Below, piece after piece: positions 1 through 10,876 of a stretch of 64,000 nt of DNA. A program made the translations under genes and the position numbers. Location: contig VXCM01001437.1 of assembly GCA_014773175.1 (NCBI GenBank), positions 202,730 to 266,729 on the forward strand. The letters are read 5' to 3'. This DNA comes from Lucifuga dentata (Eukaryota; Chordata; Actinopteri; Ophidiiformes; Bythitidae). The notes below the pieces were generated by a model that searched no databases, was not told the origin of the DNA, and worked only from the letters and a program-made list of their open reading frames with translations. Position 1 is the first letter of the stretch, and each line of letters begins with the position of its first letter.

Positions 1-125
1 GTGCAGTTTAACAGTTGTGGTAGAGACAGAACATACCAATAATTCATCAGTCTGTTGTGAAGCTGTATGATAATGTTATTATTGGTCGTTGTTGGTTACA
101 GCACTCTTAGATTTTGTGTCATTAA

Positions 126-705
126 AGGACCATACCACCCCTTTTGCATATTTGAGCCTAATATATTCAATTTCCATACACGTAACGTTACTGACAATCA
201 TTTCCCAAAGGATAAAACCATATTTCAGCTTTCCTGATATTTTTCAAAATCTCTTAATCTTTCAAAATCAAATATTCAAGCGAACACCCACCCCACCTTA
301 AAAATCAGTGTTTCACCTGCTAATAGTTACACAGCCTTATGAAGTCACAGTCATTAAATTTTTCCATAAATGCAGATCTTCTTTTGGGACTATATTTCCC
401 GGTGGAGGCATACATTCACTCCACACTTTTTATTGCGCTTAAACGCCAAAATTACGTAACTTCTAAAAAAAACCCTGAATACACGTCTTGTTTGCGGTGA
501 TGGATTACCTATCCCAAGAACATTTCAAGTATCAACAAGTTGATTTTAATAGCGTACCAGAATGAACTGAAAACAATGGCGGTCTGGAAAACATTTTTAA
601 TTCACCGTTCCAGTAGTATGCTTTGGGAAATGATTGTCAGTAAAGTTACATGAATGAACATTGAAAATATTAGGCTCAAACATGCAAAATGGGTGGTACG
701 GTCCT
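126..705 (+). mobile_element. TTAA-flanked inverted-repeat element, family A copy 1 (full length)
   Basis: A 580-bp element whose ends are inverted copies of each other: it opens AGGACCATACCACCC and closes GGGTGGTACGGTCCT, and similarity continues inward for about 85 bp (TTTGCATATTTGAGCCTAATA at the start against a TAGGCTCAAACATGCAAAA stretch at the end). TTAA lies directly outside both ends, which fits a TTAA target duplication as made by piggyBac-type transposases. The inside is non-coding. At least seven other copies in this window share the same interior in either orientation, so this is a dispersed non-autonomous DNA element and not a chance palindrome. Assignment to piggyBac rests only on the TTAA; no transposase is present. 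Confidence 0.85.
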
Positions 706-2790
706 TTAAGGTTTGCATACATTGCCATTTTTGATTTGGCTGTTCAAAATCATTTTCACCAGTGGGTGTCCCTAGCAGACTCAGAACAACTTAAAATATA
801 ACTACCATTCAATGGTGACAATTGACACTTAATGCAGCCAGCAACAACTTCAACAATGCATCTCTTCCAAGTCCATATGTTTATGATAATTTGAAGATTT
901 TTGGCTAAATGCACAAGTATTTCTTTATTGCTAAATAAAGGAAACCTATAATTTAAGAAGGTCATCCACTGCAGGCATGATTTAGTCTTAACATTTAGCA
1001 AATGCTGGTTCCCCTTGTTTCAGCCTGTTCTTCATTTGGTGACAAAGTGGGCGGTTAAAGCATTTACTTTTGCTTACTGGGTCACTTTATTGAAAATAAC
1101 TAGCGGCCTGGCTTGCATTCACTCATCTCTCGGTAATTGCCGCGCGCTTGTCATCGCGCTAGTTCATCATGAAAACAACTAATTGCGGTCAGCGCGCTAT
1201 TAAAGTTTTGATGCAACACCCCNAAAAAAAAAAAAAAAAAAAGCAACATTTCAGATTTTGCCAGGAACCAAACACTTTTGCTCAAGGGCCCCATTTGGTT
1301 TGTGGTCCAGTATTTGCAGACCACTACCCGCCCGAGATGCACACATCCAGCTTTCTAAGACAAAGCGCAAACACATCAAATGTGACCTTTTCTCGTGTTG
1401 AGTCAGACAGCATACGGAGCGTGAAGGCACAACATTAATTTGGATTAGCATGACCAATAGGATACGAACTGATCTACTCAATAAGCCTCTAATCTTCAGA
1501 CTGAGACAGAAAACAAATGTCGACATCTGCATACAGACAACAAACCAATTACGACACTTTCTTCCCTGAATCATGGCAATAACTTAATTTAACGTACATA
1601 GTTGCTGGGAATTCTTATGCAGAACTTTTATTCAAAAACAACAACAACAAAAAGAACTTTATTGAATTTTATAAGGCATTTTATTTTGCAGTTGTGGTGT
1701 GTGAATCTCCATGTCAGGTCAGAAATGGAAGCGTATTACATTTTCTGGCTTTAAAATGTTTAAACCTCTCTCCATAAACCTCACCCGAGATGAGGTTTTT
1801 AAAGCAGATTTTAAAGAGTCTTTCTTCAGGGAGCATCATGCCCCAGGACCACCTCAACATTTACTGGTAAATGCTAAGGCAATGCTTTTAAAGGTGATTT
1901 TTCTGGCATTTCTGCTTCATCAGACAGTCCACAGTGATGACACAGAAAAGATGTGAAAAGATCCAGCAAAGGTTCCAGGCTGATTCTGAAGCCGAGATGT
2001 TGCATTTACATTGTATGGGCCACTGCAGCGGAGTCAGACGGACTCTGACAGCACAGCAATTCTTGTTTGTCCCTTTCAGTCACAACATGACGCTTAGCTT
2101 GCTAGTGTCTAATATTTAATGCAAAACTTCAATCATTTTCAGCGCTGGCCTGACTGGCCTGTATACATTTTCATTCCTTAAGAAAAAAGGTACCAGTGTT
2201 TGATCTACTGTATAGTTTTGTTAAACCAAGGGTGCAGCTGACAGTTATTTGCATTACCTACAAAATGTGAATTCTGTATTTCCTTTACTGCCTTTTTCTC
2301 TTTGTTTTGTGAAGTTCTCATGCAACATCTTAAGAAAATGCTATGTAACTGCAACAGCAAAGGTCAAAATATACTCAACACTTTTTAGTTGAGTCTGCAA
2401 GAGGCCTCCATGAGTATAGGATCTGCAAAGGTCCAATGAATTTAAAGACAGTCAAATTTGTTGGAGGAGAATCACCAAAATAGAGGTACAAAATGAAAAT
2501 GTATGCAGGCAGAAGTGGAAGCATCTGCAAGACAGATTTGTGATGGCTATAAAAAAGCTAAACGGAAAAAATGATGCTGATGGGAGCGTAATTTCCATTT
2601 TCCATAATTCAATGCTTGCTACAGGGATAGATTTTCATTTTTATCACACGTGTTTGGAACACGTCAGTTTTCCAGTACTGAGGGTGAAGCTGCTGCCTGC
2701 ATAGTTTTTGACTATAATCCAGCCTTTAATCTGGCAGAAAAATGACAAATGTGAAATAATTACAGATTTGGGTAGAAACAGGCAGTGGTG
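706..2790. other. No gene recognised; single-N gap in A-run at 1223
   Basis: About 2 kb of AT-rich sequence without a recognisable gene or repeat. The short open frames here (for example 1711-1956) have no recognisable domain. An N at 1223 interrupts a C/A run and marks an unresolved contig join. Confidence 0.5.
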
Positions 2791-2799
2791 GTATTCACT

Positions 2800-3125
2800 G
2801 CTGTACTGTGTTGTATCATATTCATGGTAATACCTACACTTTTTTACATCTATTTTATTTAGTATAGTATCAGTTCTGTCTTTTACCTACCTGAGTGGAA
2901 ATGCACAATGCAAATTTGCACATTTTTACATACAATTTGCACATTAATAGCAATGTCTTGTTTTAAGTTTTTTTTATGCTTTTCTGTTCTACTTTATTTA
3001 GTATAGTCTCGGTGTTCTGTCTTTTGTCTCTTACCTACCTCAGTGTGTGTGTGTTTCTTGTAATTGCTGCTGCAACACTGAAATTTCCCCATGGGGATTA
3101 ATAAAGTAATACTCTCCCTACTCTA
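2800..3125 (+). mobile_element. LINE-type 3' untranslated tail remnant
   Basis: The end of this segment (about 3070-3120) carries a phrase common at the 3' end of fish non-LTR retrotransposons: AACACTGAAATTTCCCCAT followed by GGGGATTAATAAAG and a short degenerate tail. Upstream, about 50 bp is present twice as a diverged direct repeat (2850-2897 and 2989-3045, both running from TTTATTTAGTATAGT to ACCTACCT). No coding part remains. I infer a 5'-truncated retrotransposon copy; the clade is not determined. Confidence 0.6.
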
Positions 3126-3460
3126 CATACCCATTTAATATTTATATGATTAAAAATTTGTCATATCACAATATTGATGGCCTGTTTATGAATTTTCACT
3201 TCATACGCAACAAGAAGAAACTAAACAAGCAAATACCCAATCAGCGCCTGAAGAATTAATTCCTACAAAGGAAGCTATCTTTGTTGTTTGGAAATGGTTT
3301 GGCTTAAAGGCTAACTGGCTAACAGCTAAAGTCGGAAACACAAAATTTGTATCTCTACCTGAAGCAGAAACATCCAGGTGAATAGAAAGTGAAAAGTCTT
3401 GTGAGGACGTGAGTCAGGCAGCTGATTTGCGACCCAAAACAAGCAGGCAAGTGACATTAA

Positions 3461-3937
3461 AGGAGGACCATCCCACCCATTTTGCATGTTTCAGCCTAAT
3501 ATATTAAATTTTTATGCACATAAGGTTACTGAGAATCATTTCCCAAAGGATAATACCTATTTCAGATTTCCTAATATTTTGCAAAATCTCTTAATCTTTC
3601 AAAATCAAATATTCAAGTGATACACCCACCTTAAAAATCAATGTTTCACCTGCTAATAGTTATGCAGCCTTAGAATCATTTAAGTTTTTAGATAAACAGG
3701 TCTTCTTTTGGGACTATATTTCCCGGTGGAGACATACATTCACTCCACGCTTTTTATTGCACTNCTTCTTTTGGGACTATATTTCCCGGTGGAGACATAC
3801 ATTCACTCCACGCTTTTTATTGCACTTAAACACTAAAATTACATAACTTTGAAAAAAACCTGAATATACGTGTTGTTCGCAATGATGGATTATCTATTCC
3901 AAGAACGTTTCAAGTATCAACAAGTATCAGAATGTAA
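3461..3937 (+). mobile_element. Family A TTAA element copy 2, 3'-truncated
   Basis: Starts directly after TTAA (3457-3460) with AGGAGGACCATCCCACCC and follows copy 1 in the same orientation through the TCTTTCAAAATCAAATATTCAAG and TTTGGGACTATATTTCCCGG landmarks. It breaks off after TATCAACAAG at about 3935, so the right inverted repeat is missing. It contains an assembly duplication (3702-3763 and 3765-3826 around N 3764), so its real length is about 63 bp shorter than printed. Confidence 0.8.
3702..3826. repeat. Assembly duplication: 62 bp printed twice around N 3764
   Basis: Positions 3702-3763 and 3765-3826 are identical, separated only by one N. Other family A copies contain this segment once. 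The simplest reading is two contigs that overlap by 62 bp and were joined without merging. Confidence 0.85.
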
Positions 3938-3944
3938 GACTAAT

Positions 3945-4200
3945 GTACATCAAAATAATAGTAATTAAAAGCAGTGATAACACATAAGATAATAAAACAT
4001 AATAAGTAAGAAAAATAAATTAAAAGTCTACAAAAAGAATATGATACTATAAAATTTAAAACACTACATGAAAGCCAGGCTGAACAGATGGGTTTTAAGT
4101 CTACGTTTAAAAATAGCAATAGTTTCAGCTGTCTCAGATCCTCATAGATGGGGTGTTTTTAATATTTTGTCCACCCTTGCATGAGAGGAACAGAATATTA
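3945..4200 (+). repeat. Mid-repetitive fragment of a common fish repeat
   Basis: Contains AAAGCCAGGCTGAACAGATG followed by GGGTTTTAAGTCTACGTTTAAA, a wording I associate with a widespread fish mid-repetitive element whose other diverged version lies at 11064-11522 on the opposite strand. Low sequence conservation; family not named. It abuts the broken end of the family A copy and may have been the insertion that truncated it. Confidence 0.45.
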
Positions 4201-7200
4201 GGAAAGCCTCTTTACTATCATGCAATCCAATACAACCTTACTTCATAATACAGCCTTAAAAAAATTACCACAGAGCTGAATCAACAGCTATCCAACACAC
4301 TGTCAACAAACCTCAACATTATAACTTTCATAAAGGTCAGATTTATTGCAGAGGTGTTATAGAGAACTGCATTAGACTGTATGGGTGTACAGCACCTAAT
4401 AAAGTGGCCAGTGAGTATCTCCTGAAGAAATTTTAATAAGATGCTTACTGAGTCTGGACCATGACAGGCTTTTCCCACAGGCACATAGAAAAGATAGACG
4501 CAAGAAATATGAATTATGTGCATGCATAAATACATTGTCACTATACACTTAAATTGAAAAAATAGACTTTCTTCTATCCTCCTCGGTTCAGGAGACATAA
4601 AAATGCAAAGAAACCAAACATCATAAATCAATAGCATTTTGCAGAATATAACATATCTATATTAATTCCTAGAAATTTGGTGAGGATTGAGAAAATTTGA
4701 AGACATATATATTTCACAATGGCTATCAAATCAGATTCAGATGAGTAGCTGAGAGCAATCCCTGGCTTCATGGAACTCAGAGAAGGGAAACCTTATTAAA
4801 AAATAAAAATAAAAAAATCACTGGACTGAAGCCAATTTTATCACCACATGCACTCTTGTTCCATCATTCCCATTTCCTGACATGAGCCTCCATAGCAGAA
4901 TACGAATAGGAGGAGTCCCTGTGATTGGTTTGTCAGACAGGTCTCTGGGTGGTAAAAAGTTGCTTATTGTCTCTAAAAGGACCGAGGTGGTGAATGCAGA
5001 AGGCTTCATAGCATATTTATGAGAGTGTAAAACCAGTTGCTTCCTGCTGGCTGCGAATCACTGCGTCCCAATCCATGGAAATAGAGAGCAAGCAGAGGGA
5101 GAGCGACTGAGGCTTAATCAAATATGCTTCACTCTAACACATAACAACTATAAAATTCTTTCAGTCTGAGCAAAGCGGTGTAATAATCACAGCCCAGGCC
5201 TGTGATTAGCAATCTTGACTTCAGTTTTGTTCACTTATCAATTTGTCATGTTTTGACTCTAAAATATGATATTTTACATTTTTCTGACACTCTTTCAATG
5301 AACCAGCAGGCAGTCAACATTTGGTTAAAGGCTGTTTTGATAGAACACATGGCTGCTGATGGACATTAATTGGTGAAGACAGGAATCAAACCTATGACCT
5401 GCTGAGCAGTCTTCTCTGCAAATGACACGCTTCTAACGGTTTGTTTAATCTTATAAAGTCTTTTGGAGCGAGACGTTGGTCAGAGCAGACAAGAATCCCT
5501 CCTGGGATTTCATCTCAAGCTGGAACCTTTTTAATTATATCTCACACAAGCTGATAAAAAGTCAATTTAAAGGATCGACGTTATTTATTATTCTCTTTAG
5601 ACTGTACACAAAAGTATGTTGCAGCCAAGAAAAGTTGTCTGAGATGTAAAAATATGCAGTACCATACTGTGTATGTGTTGTAAACGCTTGATCACACTTG
5701 AGTCGCACGTTATTTGGCTGTCCATATGCGCTCACTTTAAATGGTTTCAATGCATAGAATGAAGTAATGGCAAGATGCAACACTGGAGATAAAGAAAGAA
5801 AAGATGAACAGAAGAAATTATGAAGGTGTGACAAGATTAAATAGCATCCAAGACCAGAAAAACAAGGAGATAAGCAAAAATGAAAACGATATGCAGTGAA
5901 TTAATAACAGGATCTACTGTAGATGTCAACTATACACAACATATCGGGAGGGAATTCTTTATTTTATTTATTAATGACTAAGAATCCTGTTTGCCAGTGA
6001 CTTAAAATGCTACTAAATAAAACACTGACAGAGAATCAATCAATTCTCTGTTTCATTCGTTTGCCTTTTTTATTAGGCACTTGGTCGATGTTTTGGAAGT
6101 GCTTTCTTGCTCCAAGGAAGCTCTACTGACAGAATCTACTTAAGATATAAAAGCAGCTAATGGGTGATGGGTTGTAGGCTATTACTGAATTCTCCAGACA
6201 TCCAGGCCTCATTAAATGGGTTTGAGCACTACAAAGAGTGTAGCAGCTACTAGCATTGTTAGCTTTGATGGTGCTGGAGCTGGGTTATTACGCTCAGTTT
6301 GGAAAAAGCTAAAATGAGTGAGGGAGGTCTCGCTTTGAAGGACAGGAGAAGCCCTGATACCCCCTGCTTCTCTGCTCTCTGCTCCCACTCGCCTTCATTC
6401 ACTGTGAGGGCGGCGTGTCAACAGCGAGGTTACAGCAAGCCAACTATGGCGACTGCAGCCTCTAAACCAAAACTTCCTCAAGTCACAATTCCAAACACTT
6501 TGCACATCAGCGACTTTACTACACCCAGCAGATCCTTGTCACTATGTTTTTGTAACTCCCAGCAGCTTTCTCAAGCTGTTTGCCTTGGAAGCTGGTCATA
6601 ACAAAGCCCTGACTACTGCAAGCCTTTAAAAATGATTGCTCTGCCTTGGATCGTGTTGTCATATAAGTGGTATAATTCGTAAGTTCTGAGAAAGATCGTC
6701 CTCAGACCTGTTTAAATTGGCGCACTTCTGCCAACAATGCTAGAAAGCTTTTATCCCAGGTACATATGTAATCTCTTCTCGGCTGTCCAAGACATCCTCA
6801 ATATCTGATCTGACATCATCATCAGACTAAAGCCTTTTTCATGTCTGGGAAGAGATGAAACTCTGAGGGGGCAAATCAGGTGAGACGGGTGGGTGCTAAC
6901 CAGTTCAAAGCCACAATTACAGGTAGCAGCAATGGTGACAAATGATGTGCAAGCAGTCTTATGTTTTGTACACAATGTCAAACAAAATTTAAACAATGTG
7001 TGTTTTAACTTAATTCAGTAATAAAACTCAGATGCACTGTGAATCGCCGTTCCTGGCTTCCGTTGCTGTGCTGTCTGCCACAGCTGCACTGGACAGCAGC
7101 AGAGGAAGCAGTAAAATATTTTTCACTGTTTGATATGACGGTGTTTTGCCAAACTGGAGCTGAGGGTGGCATAATGGCACACAGATACGGTCGTAGAAAA

Positions 7201-7256
7201 ACATGAGAGCGATAAACGGTTAATGCTGAAGAGTGAAAATCAGTCATTCTGGAAAA
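4201..7256. other. No gene recognised
   Basis: Three kilobases without a recognisable exon, RNA or element. The longest open frame is 118 codons on the minus strand (4281-4637) and lacks any recognisable motif. A 100-codon frame at 6299-6601 lies in a locally more GC-rich patch but shows no domain. Confidence 0.45.
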
Positions 7257-7375
7257 CCATGAGTCAGGACTCAGCAACTTATCAAGACTCAGCTGTGTAC
7301 CTACTAAAACACAAGAAACACTGTTTTGAAGACAACTCTGTAGATATTTTGGACAGAGAAGACCAGTGCTTTGAA
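7257..7375 (+). pseudogene. Penelope-like element, C-terminal (GIY-YIG region) fragment, part 1
   Basis: The + strand reads QDSAVYLLKHKKHCFED then SVDILDREDQCFE, which matches the conserved tail of Penelope-like retroelement proteins where the GIY-YIG endonuclease region reads ...DSAVYLHL..GHSFED..V.ILDREDRWFERGVKEAIYVKLE. The reading stops at CFE because a LINE 3' end is inserted there; the expected continuation resumes at 7969. A second copy in this window (60861-61200) preserves the uninterrupted wording at the junction. A 118-codon open frame (7223-7579) fuses residues 1-51 of Penelope origin to LINE residues by chance. Confidence 0.7.
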
Positions 7376-7968
7376 TGCTTTGCTTCTGGTTCTGTCATTC
7401 GAGGTGCAGTTGCAGGAAACCGTAGAGTCCGCTTTCACAAAGTCTCCTTTGGACAGGCGGTCTTTTCTGTTCAAGGGGTTAAAATCTGGAACTCTTTACC
7501 TCTGGAGCTAAAACAGGACGATAAATGGGGTCATTTTAAATCTAAGTTGAAACAGCATTTGAAAAGTACTCGAGTGTAATCATTAACAGCTGTCATCAAT
7601 CCTGTATAGCTCTAAGACTTTTTAATATTCTGTCTTTTACAAATTATGTGAGACTGTGATTGTATTCTAGCGGGTTTTAATGATGGACAGTGCATGGGTA
7701 TTTGTATTGGGTATTAATATTACATTGCAGGTTATGTATTTGTTTTATTGTTTATCCTGCTTAATTTCATAAGTATGTATTTTATTTTATTTTATAATTA
7801 TTCTAATGTTGTACTGTATTGTATTGTGGATTATATATCTCTGTGAAAGCCCAACTAGGGGCAAGCTTTGCAAACTAGCCCTGGCTAAAATGTGCAGCAT
7901 TTCTATGAATGACCTATGTCTCTGCATCAGTCCCTATTTAAATAAACATTTAAATGAAAAAAAAAAAA
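7376..7968 (+). mobile_element. LINE 3' end inserted inside the Penelope-like fragment
   Basis: From about 7376 the frame changes character and reads VRFHKVSFGQAVFSVQGVK, IWNSLPLELKQ and FKSKLKQHLKS before a stop at 7577-7579. That string is the typical last segment of reverse-transcriptase proteins of L2/CR1/Rex-like LINEs. It is followed by an untranslated region with the fish LINE phrase CCCAACTAGGGGCAAGC, ending in CCCTATTTAAATAAAC and an A-rich tail. A TGAA at 7372-7375 and again at 7969-7972 could be part of the target duplication. The insertion is 5'-truncated, leaving only the protein C-terminus and the tail. Confidence 0.75.
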
Positions 7969-8071
7969 TGAACAAGAAGTTAAGAAAGACCATCTATGTC
8001 AAGCTGATNCATTTAAATGAAAAAAAAAAAATGAACAAGAAGTTAAGAAAGACCATCTATGTCAAGCTGAT
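7947..8071. repeat. Assembly duplication: 62 bp printed twice around N 8009
   Basis: 7947-8008 and 8010-8071 are identical and separated by one N. The repeated unit covers the A-rich LINE tail and the first part of the resumed Penelope-like sequence, so one of the two copies should be removed when reading the nested structure. Confidence 0.85.
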
Positions 8072-8330
8072 CTCTGCCTCAACATACTGTATATAGAGCA
8101 ATTTGCACCTCCATTCATGTGTCTCCAAAAACTCTAAAGTCTCACTTGATTCCCATGTGACACAAGAAGTCACATGGCTCAAAGTGTGAAGTACTCTCAA
8201 AGATAAAATGTTATGTTGGTTTACTTCACGCCACTCAGAACTCAAAAGCTGAAGAAGCTACTTGGATCAATCCCAAAATATCTGCAAACGTTAACAGCAA
8301 GTCCAGTTTCCTTGAACTACTATTGCTGCT
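7969..8330 (+). pseudogene. Penelope-like element, part 2 and 3' end
   Basis: Resumes the Penelope reading: GAACAAGAAGTTAAGAAAG then ACCATCTATGTCAAGCTG corresponds to the family string ER-GVKEAIYVKL, the continuation of the CFE reached at 7375. Further along, GAAGAAGCTACTTGGAT and AACAGCAAGTCCAGTTTCC resemble the 3' end phrase of fish Penelope-like elements (a comparable phrase closes the copy at 60861-61200). Stops and frameshifts interrupt the frame, so it is dead. Part of the start is printed twice (assembly duplication). Confidence 0.65.
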
Positions 8331-8354
8331 AATTTCATGCTAACTGCCACTTAC

Positions 8355-9215
8355 CTACATACCTATCTAGGTTATACTTTTAGATTCTCAATTAACTTTT
8401 AAAAACCATTAAGAAGACAGTGAACACCTTGAAATTTAATATGGCAATTTTAGATACATCAGAAATAACCTCACCAAAGAGGTGACTAAACTAATTATGA
8501 ACTCTATGATTCTTCCTCATATTACCTATTGTATTACCAGTTACACGCAAGCAGGCATCACAGCTCTTAAACCTAAGGAAACAGTTTATAAACAAACTTT
8601 GAAGATCATGGACAAAAAACCAAATCAATATCATCATTGTAGTATTTTAGCAAAATATAAAATTTTAAATTGTGAGAATCTAATCAAATTTTATGATGTC
8701 ATGTTAGTTTTTAAAATTCAAAATGGAATTGCTCCACCGGTGCTGAATAAATTTGTAAATAAATCTACAAGTAGACTCACGCGGTTGTCACAAGCGGAAA
8801 TTGTTTAATACCGCACAGAAAAAGTTCTTTTGGGCAATCAGCATTTTCTTACTGAGCTTCTCGTGGAAGTCGCTGCCTTCAGACTTGAGAAAGATAGAAC
8901 ATTTTGCCTTGTTTAAGAAAGGCCTGAAATCCTTCCTACTGGATAGTCGGGAATGCAAACATTAATAACATTAAATGGCACCTTGTAAAATTCTGTATTT
9001 TTTATATGTATACTTTTAATACTGTGTACTTGTTATATCTGTTATGTATATGCTTATGTCTGTTTTTATGATTACTAATCTGTAACATCTACCTGCCCAG
9101 GCACTACGGATTAAAATTAGTCTATTTTGACTAAATCTGATACATTTACAAATAGTTACGCAAGATGTTTTTTTAATGTATATGGTCCCTGTTAAAAAAT
9201 AAATAAAATAAAATC
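8355..9215 (+). pseudogene. Second LINE: reverse-transcriptase C-terminal region and 3' tail, frame-broken
   Basis: Around 8365-8480 the reading is YLGYTF...FK.HIKK-like but contains stops. From 8482 an open frame of 108 codons reads ILPHITYCITSYTQAG, TLKIMDKKPNQYHHCSIL and KFYDVMLVFKIQNGIAPP, the thumb and connection part of LINE reverse transcriptases. It stops at 8806-8808. After a frame change the end PSDLRKIEHFALFKKGLKS is read to a stop at 8963-8965. The tail has the fish LINE phrase CTACCTGCCCAGGCACTACG and ends in ATAAATAAAATAAAA. At least one frameshift and several stops; no 5' part. Same strand as its neighbours. Confidence 0.8.
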
Positions 9216-9461
9216 TTTATTGTGACTGCATTCTTATAGCACATTAAAGTGTAAGCAGTGTAAGCTTCAAAACATTGAAAAAAATATATATTTGCAAATG
9301 ATTATTAGCTATTAAATGTATTTTTGTTAAATGTTAAGAACACAGTTTGTGCACTGTTATGACAATTTTATACTTTTATACTCTATTCAATGCTTTACAA
9401 TATATTTTGTACTCAGCTTAAACAAAGCATGTATACTCTTCTCACTTTAATTCCTGCACGT

Positions 9462-9788
9462 ACACTGTTGCTTCAGGTACATCAGAGGGACAGCGCATGT
9501 TAGATGTTTTGGAGATAAAGTCAGAGAGGCCAGACTGAGATGGTTTGGACATGTACAGAGGAGGGATAGTGAACATATCGGTAGAAGGATGCTGAGGTTG
9601 GAACTGCCAGGCAGGAGGCCTAGAGGAAGACCAAAGAGGAGATTTATGGATGTAGTGAAAGAGGACATGAAGTTAGTTGGTGTGAGAGAAGAGGAGGCAG
9701 AGGATAGGGTTAGATGGAGGCAGATGATTCGCTGTGGTAACCCCTGAAGGGAAAGCCGAAAGGAAAAGAAGACACTGTTGCTTCAGGT
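9462..9788. repeat. 17-bp target-site duplication pair of the RTE insertion
   Basis: Direct repeats 9462-9478 and 9772-9788 (ACACTGTTGCTTCAGGT) enclose the RTE fragment. Seen directly, no mismatch. Confidence 0.92.
9479..9771 (+). mobile_element. 5'-truncated RTE-clade LINE with perfect 17-bp target duplication
   Basis: A 293-bp insertion bounded by ACACTGTTGCTTCAGGT at 9462-9478 and the identical 17 bases at 9772-9788. Inside, the + strand is open from the left edge to a stop at 9745-9747 and reads YIRGTAHVRCFGDKVREARL, RWFGHVQRRD, GRRPRGRPKRRFMD and RWRQMIRCGNP, the conserved last part of RTE-clade reverse-transcriptase proteins, followed by a short A/G-rich tail. No stop or frameshift interrupts the remaining codons and the target duplication is exact, so it is one of the younger insertions in the window. 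Too short to be functional. Confidence 0.92.
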
Positions 9789-10872
9789 CACAATGATCTT
9801 TTGACTTATTCAAAAACAGGAATCAGCCTCCAGAAACAGGAACCACCTGTGACTGTGGATGCCTCCCATCCCTAAGACATGCCTCGGCAGCAGTGACGCA
9901 GGCAGCCATTTTATAAATATGAACATCTTTAATCGGTGGCACTCCTTTCCTGACTTTTGTTAGATTGGGACAGTCCGTCTTTGCAAAGACATTTTTATCT
10001 TCTGACAACCTACAGTAAAAGAGCAAAGACAAATTTCAGTCTCCTCATTGTCTCACCAAAGGAAATTCACCAATTTCCACCATGCACTTTGGTGGGAAAT
10101 GTTGACTGTAATAGAGCAACTTTAACAGACATCTGTTACATCAGCACAAATCACAAAGACAACAATGTCCCACTCTATTTGCCCAAATAAAATTCTCTTC
10201 TGTTGCTGGCATGGATGCTTTTAAAGTCAAACTGCCTCCTGAACGACAGCAGGAAGCAGGTTTTCTCTCTCATCCTTTTGGTGTCCGTAGTTACAAAGCA
10301 TCCCAGACCGGCTAGGTTGATGAACACGCGTGCTGTGTGCGGTTCACTGATATCACATCACAGGATTTCCAGGCAGTTTAAACAGCTACTTGCTGTCATA
10401 CAAAGCTGCCTCATGTGGTTTGACTATTTGCAAGCCTGTGTGCCTTCCCTAGACGATTACTTTAAAATGCCAACATGCCGTGGAAACAATGCGTGTGCAG
10501 AGGTGAGATGCGGGGAAGCGTGACATGCTAAGTATGAACTGCTTGATTTCCTAAGCAGAAAATCTTCCTTTAATTAAAACACAGTGCTGCAGCAGCTTGA
10601 TGAGTAATGTAGCTCTGTGTGAAATACATACACACACAAAGCTGCTTATTGTGCTGCCTGCACTGAGGAAGAATAACCCAACATGCCTGTAAAGCTGCAC
10701 TGGGTTTCAGCACTGTGTTTAAAAACTCTGATGTCTTTTTCTGTGTTCATACATGTATAATGGAATCGACTCTTCCACCTGCATTTAGACCTACAGAGAA
10801 AGAAAGTTCTATTATTTACACTCAGCTCATTATTTCATGTCCTACAGCTACATCTCATTACCTTTAGGCTAT
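9789..10872. other. No gene recognised
   Basis: Apparently single-copy sequence of mixed composition. A 106-codon frame at 10203-10523 has no recognisable domain. Confidence 0.45.
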
Positions 10873-10876
10873 TTAA

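Noticed and set aside
6299..6601. 100-codon + strand frame in a GC-richer patch as a gene
   Set aside because: No recognisable domain or conserved wording, and no splice or promoter context.
7223..7579. 118-codon protein as a single gene
   Set aside because: It is a chance fusion of a Penelope-like fragment and a LINE C-terminus across an insertion boundary.
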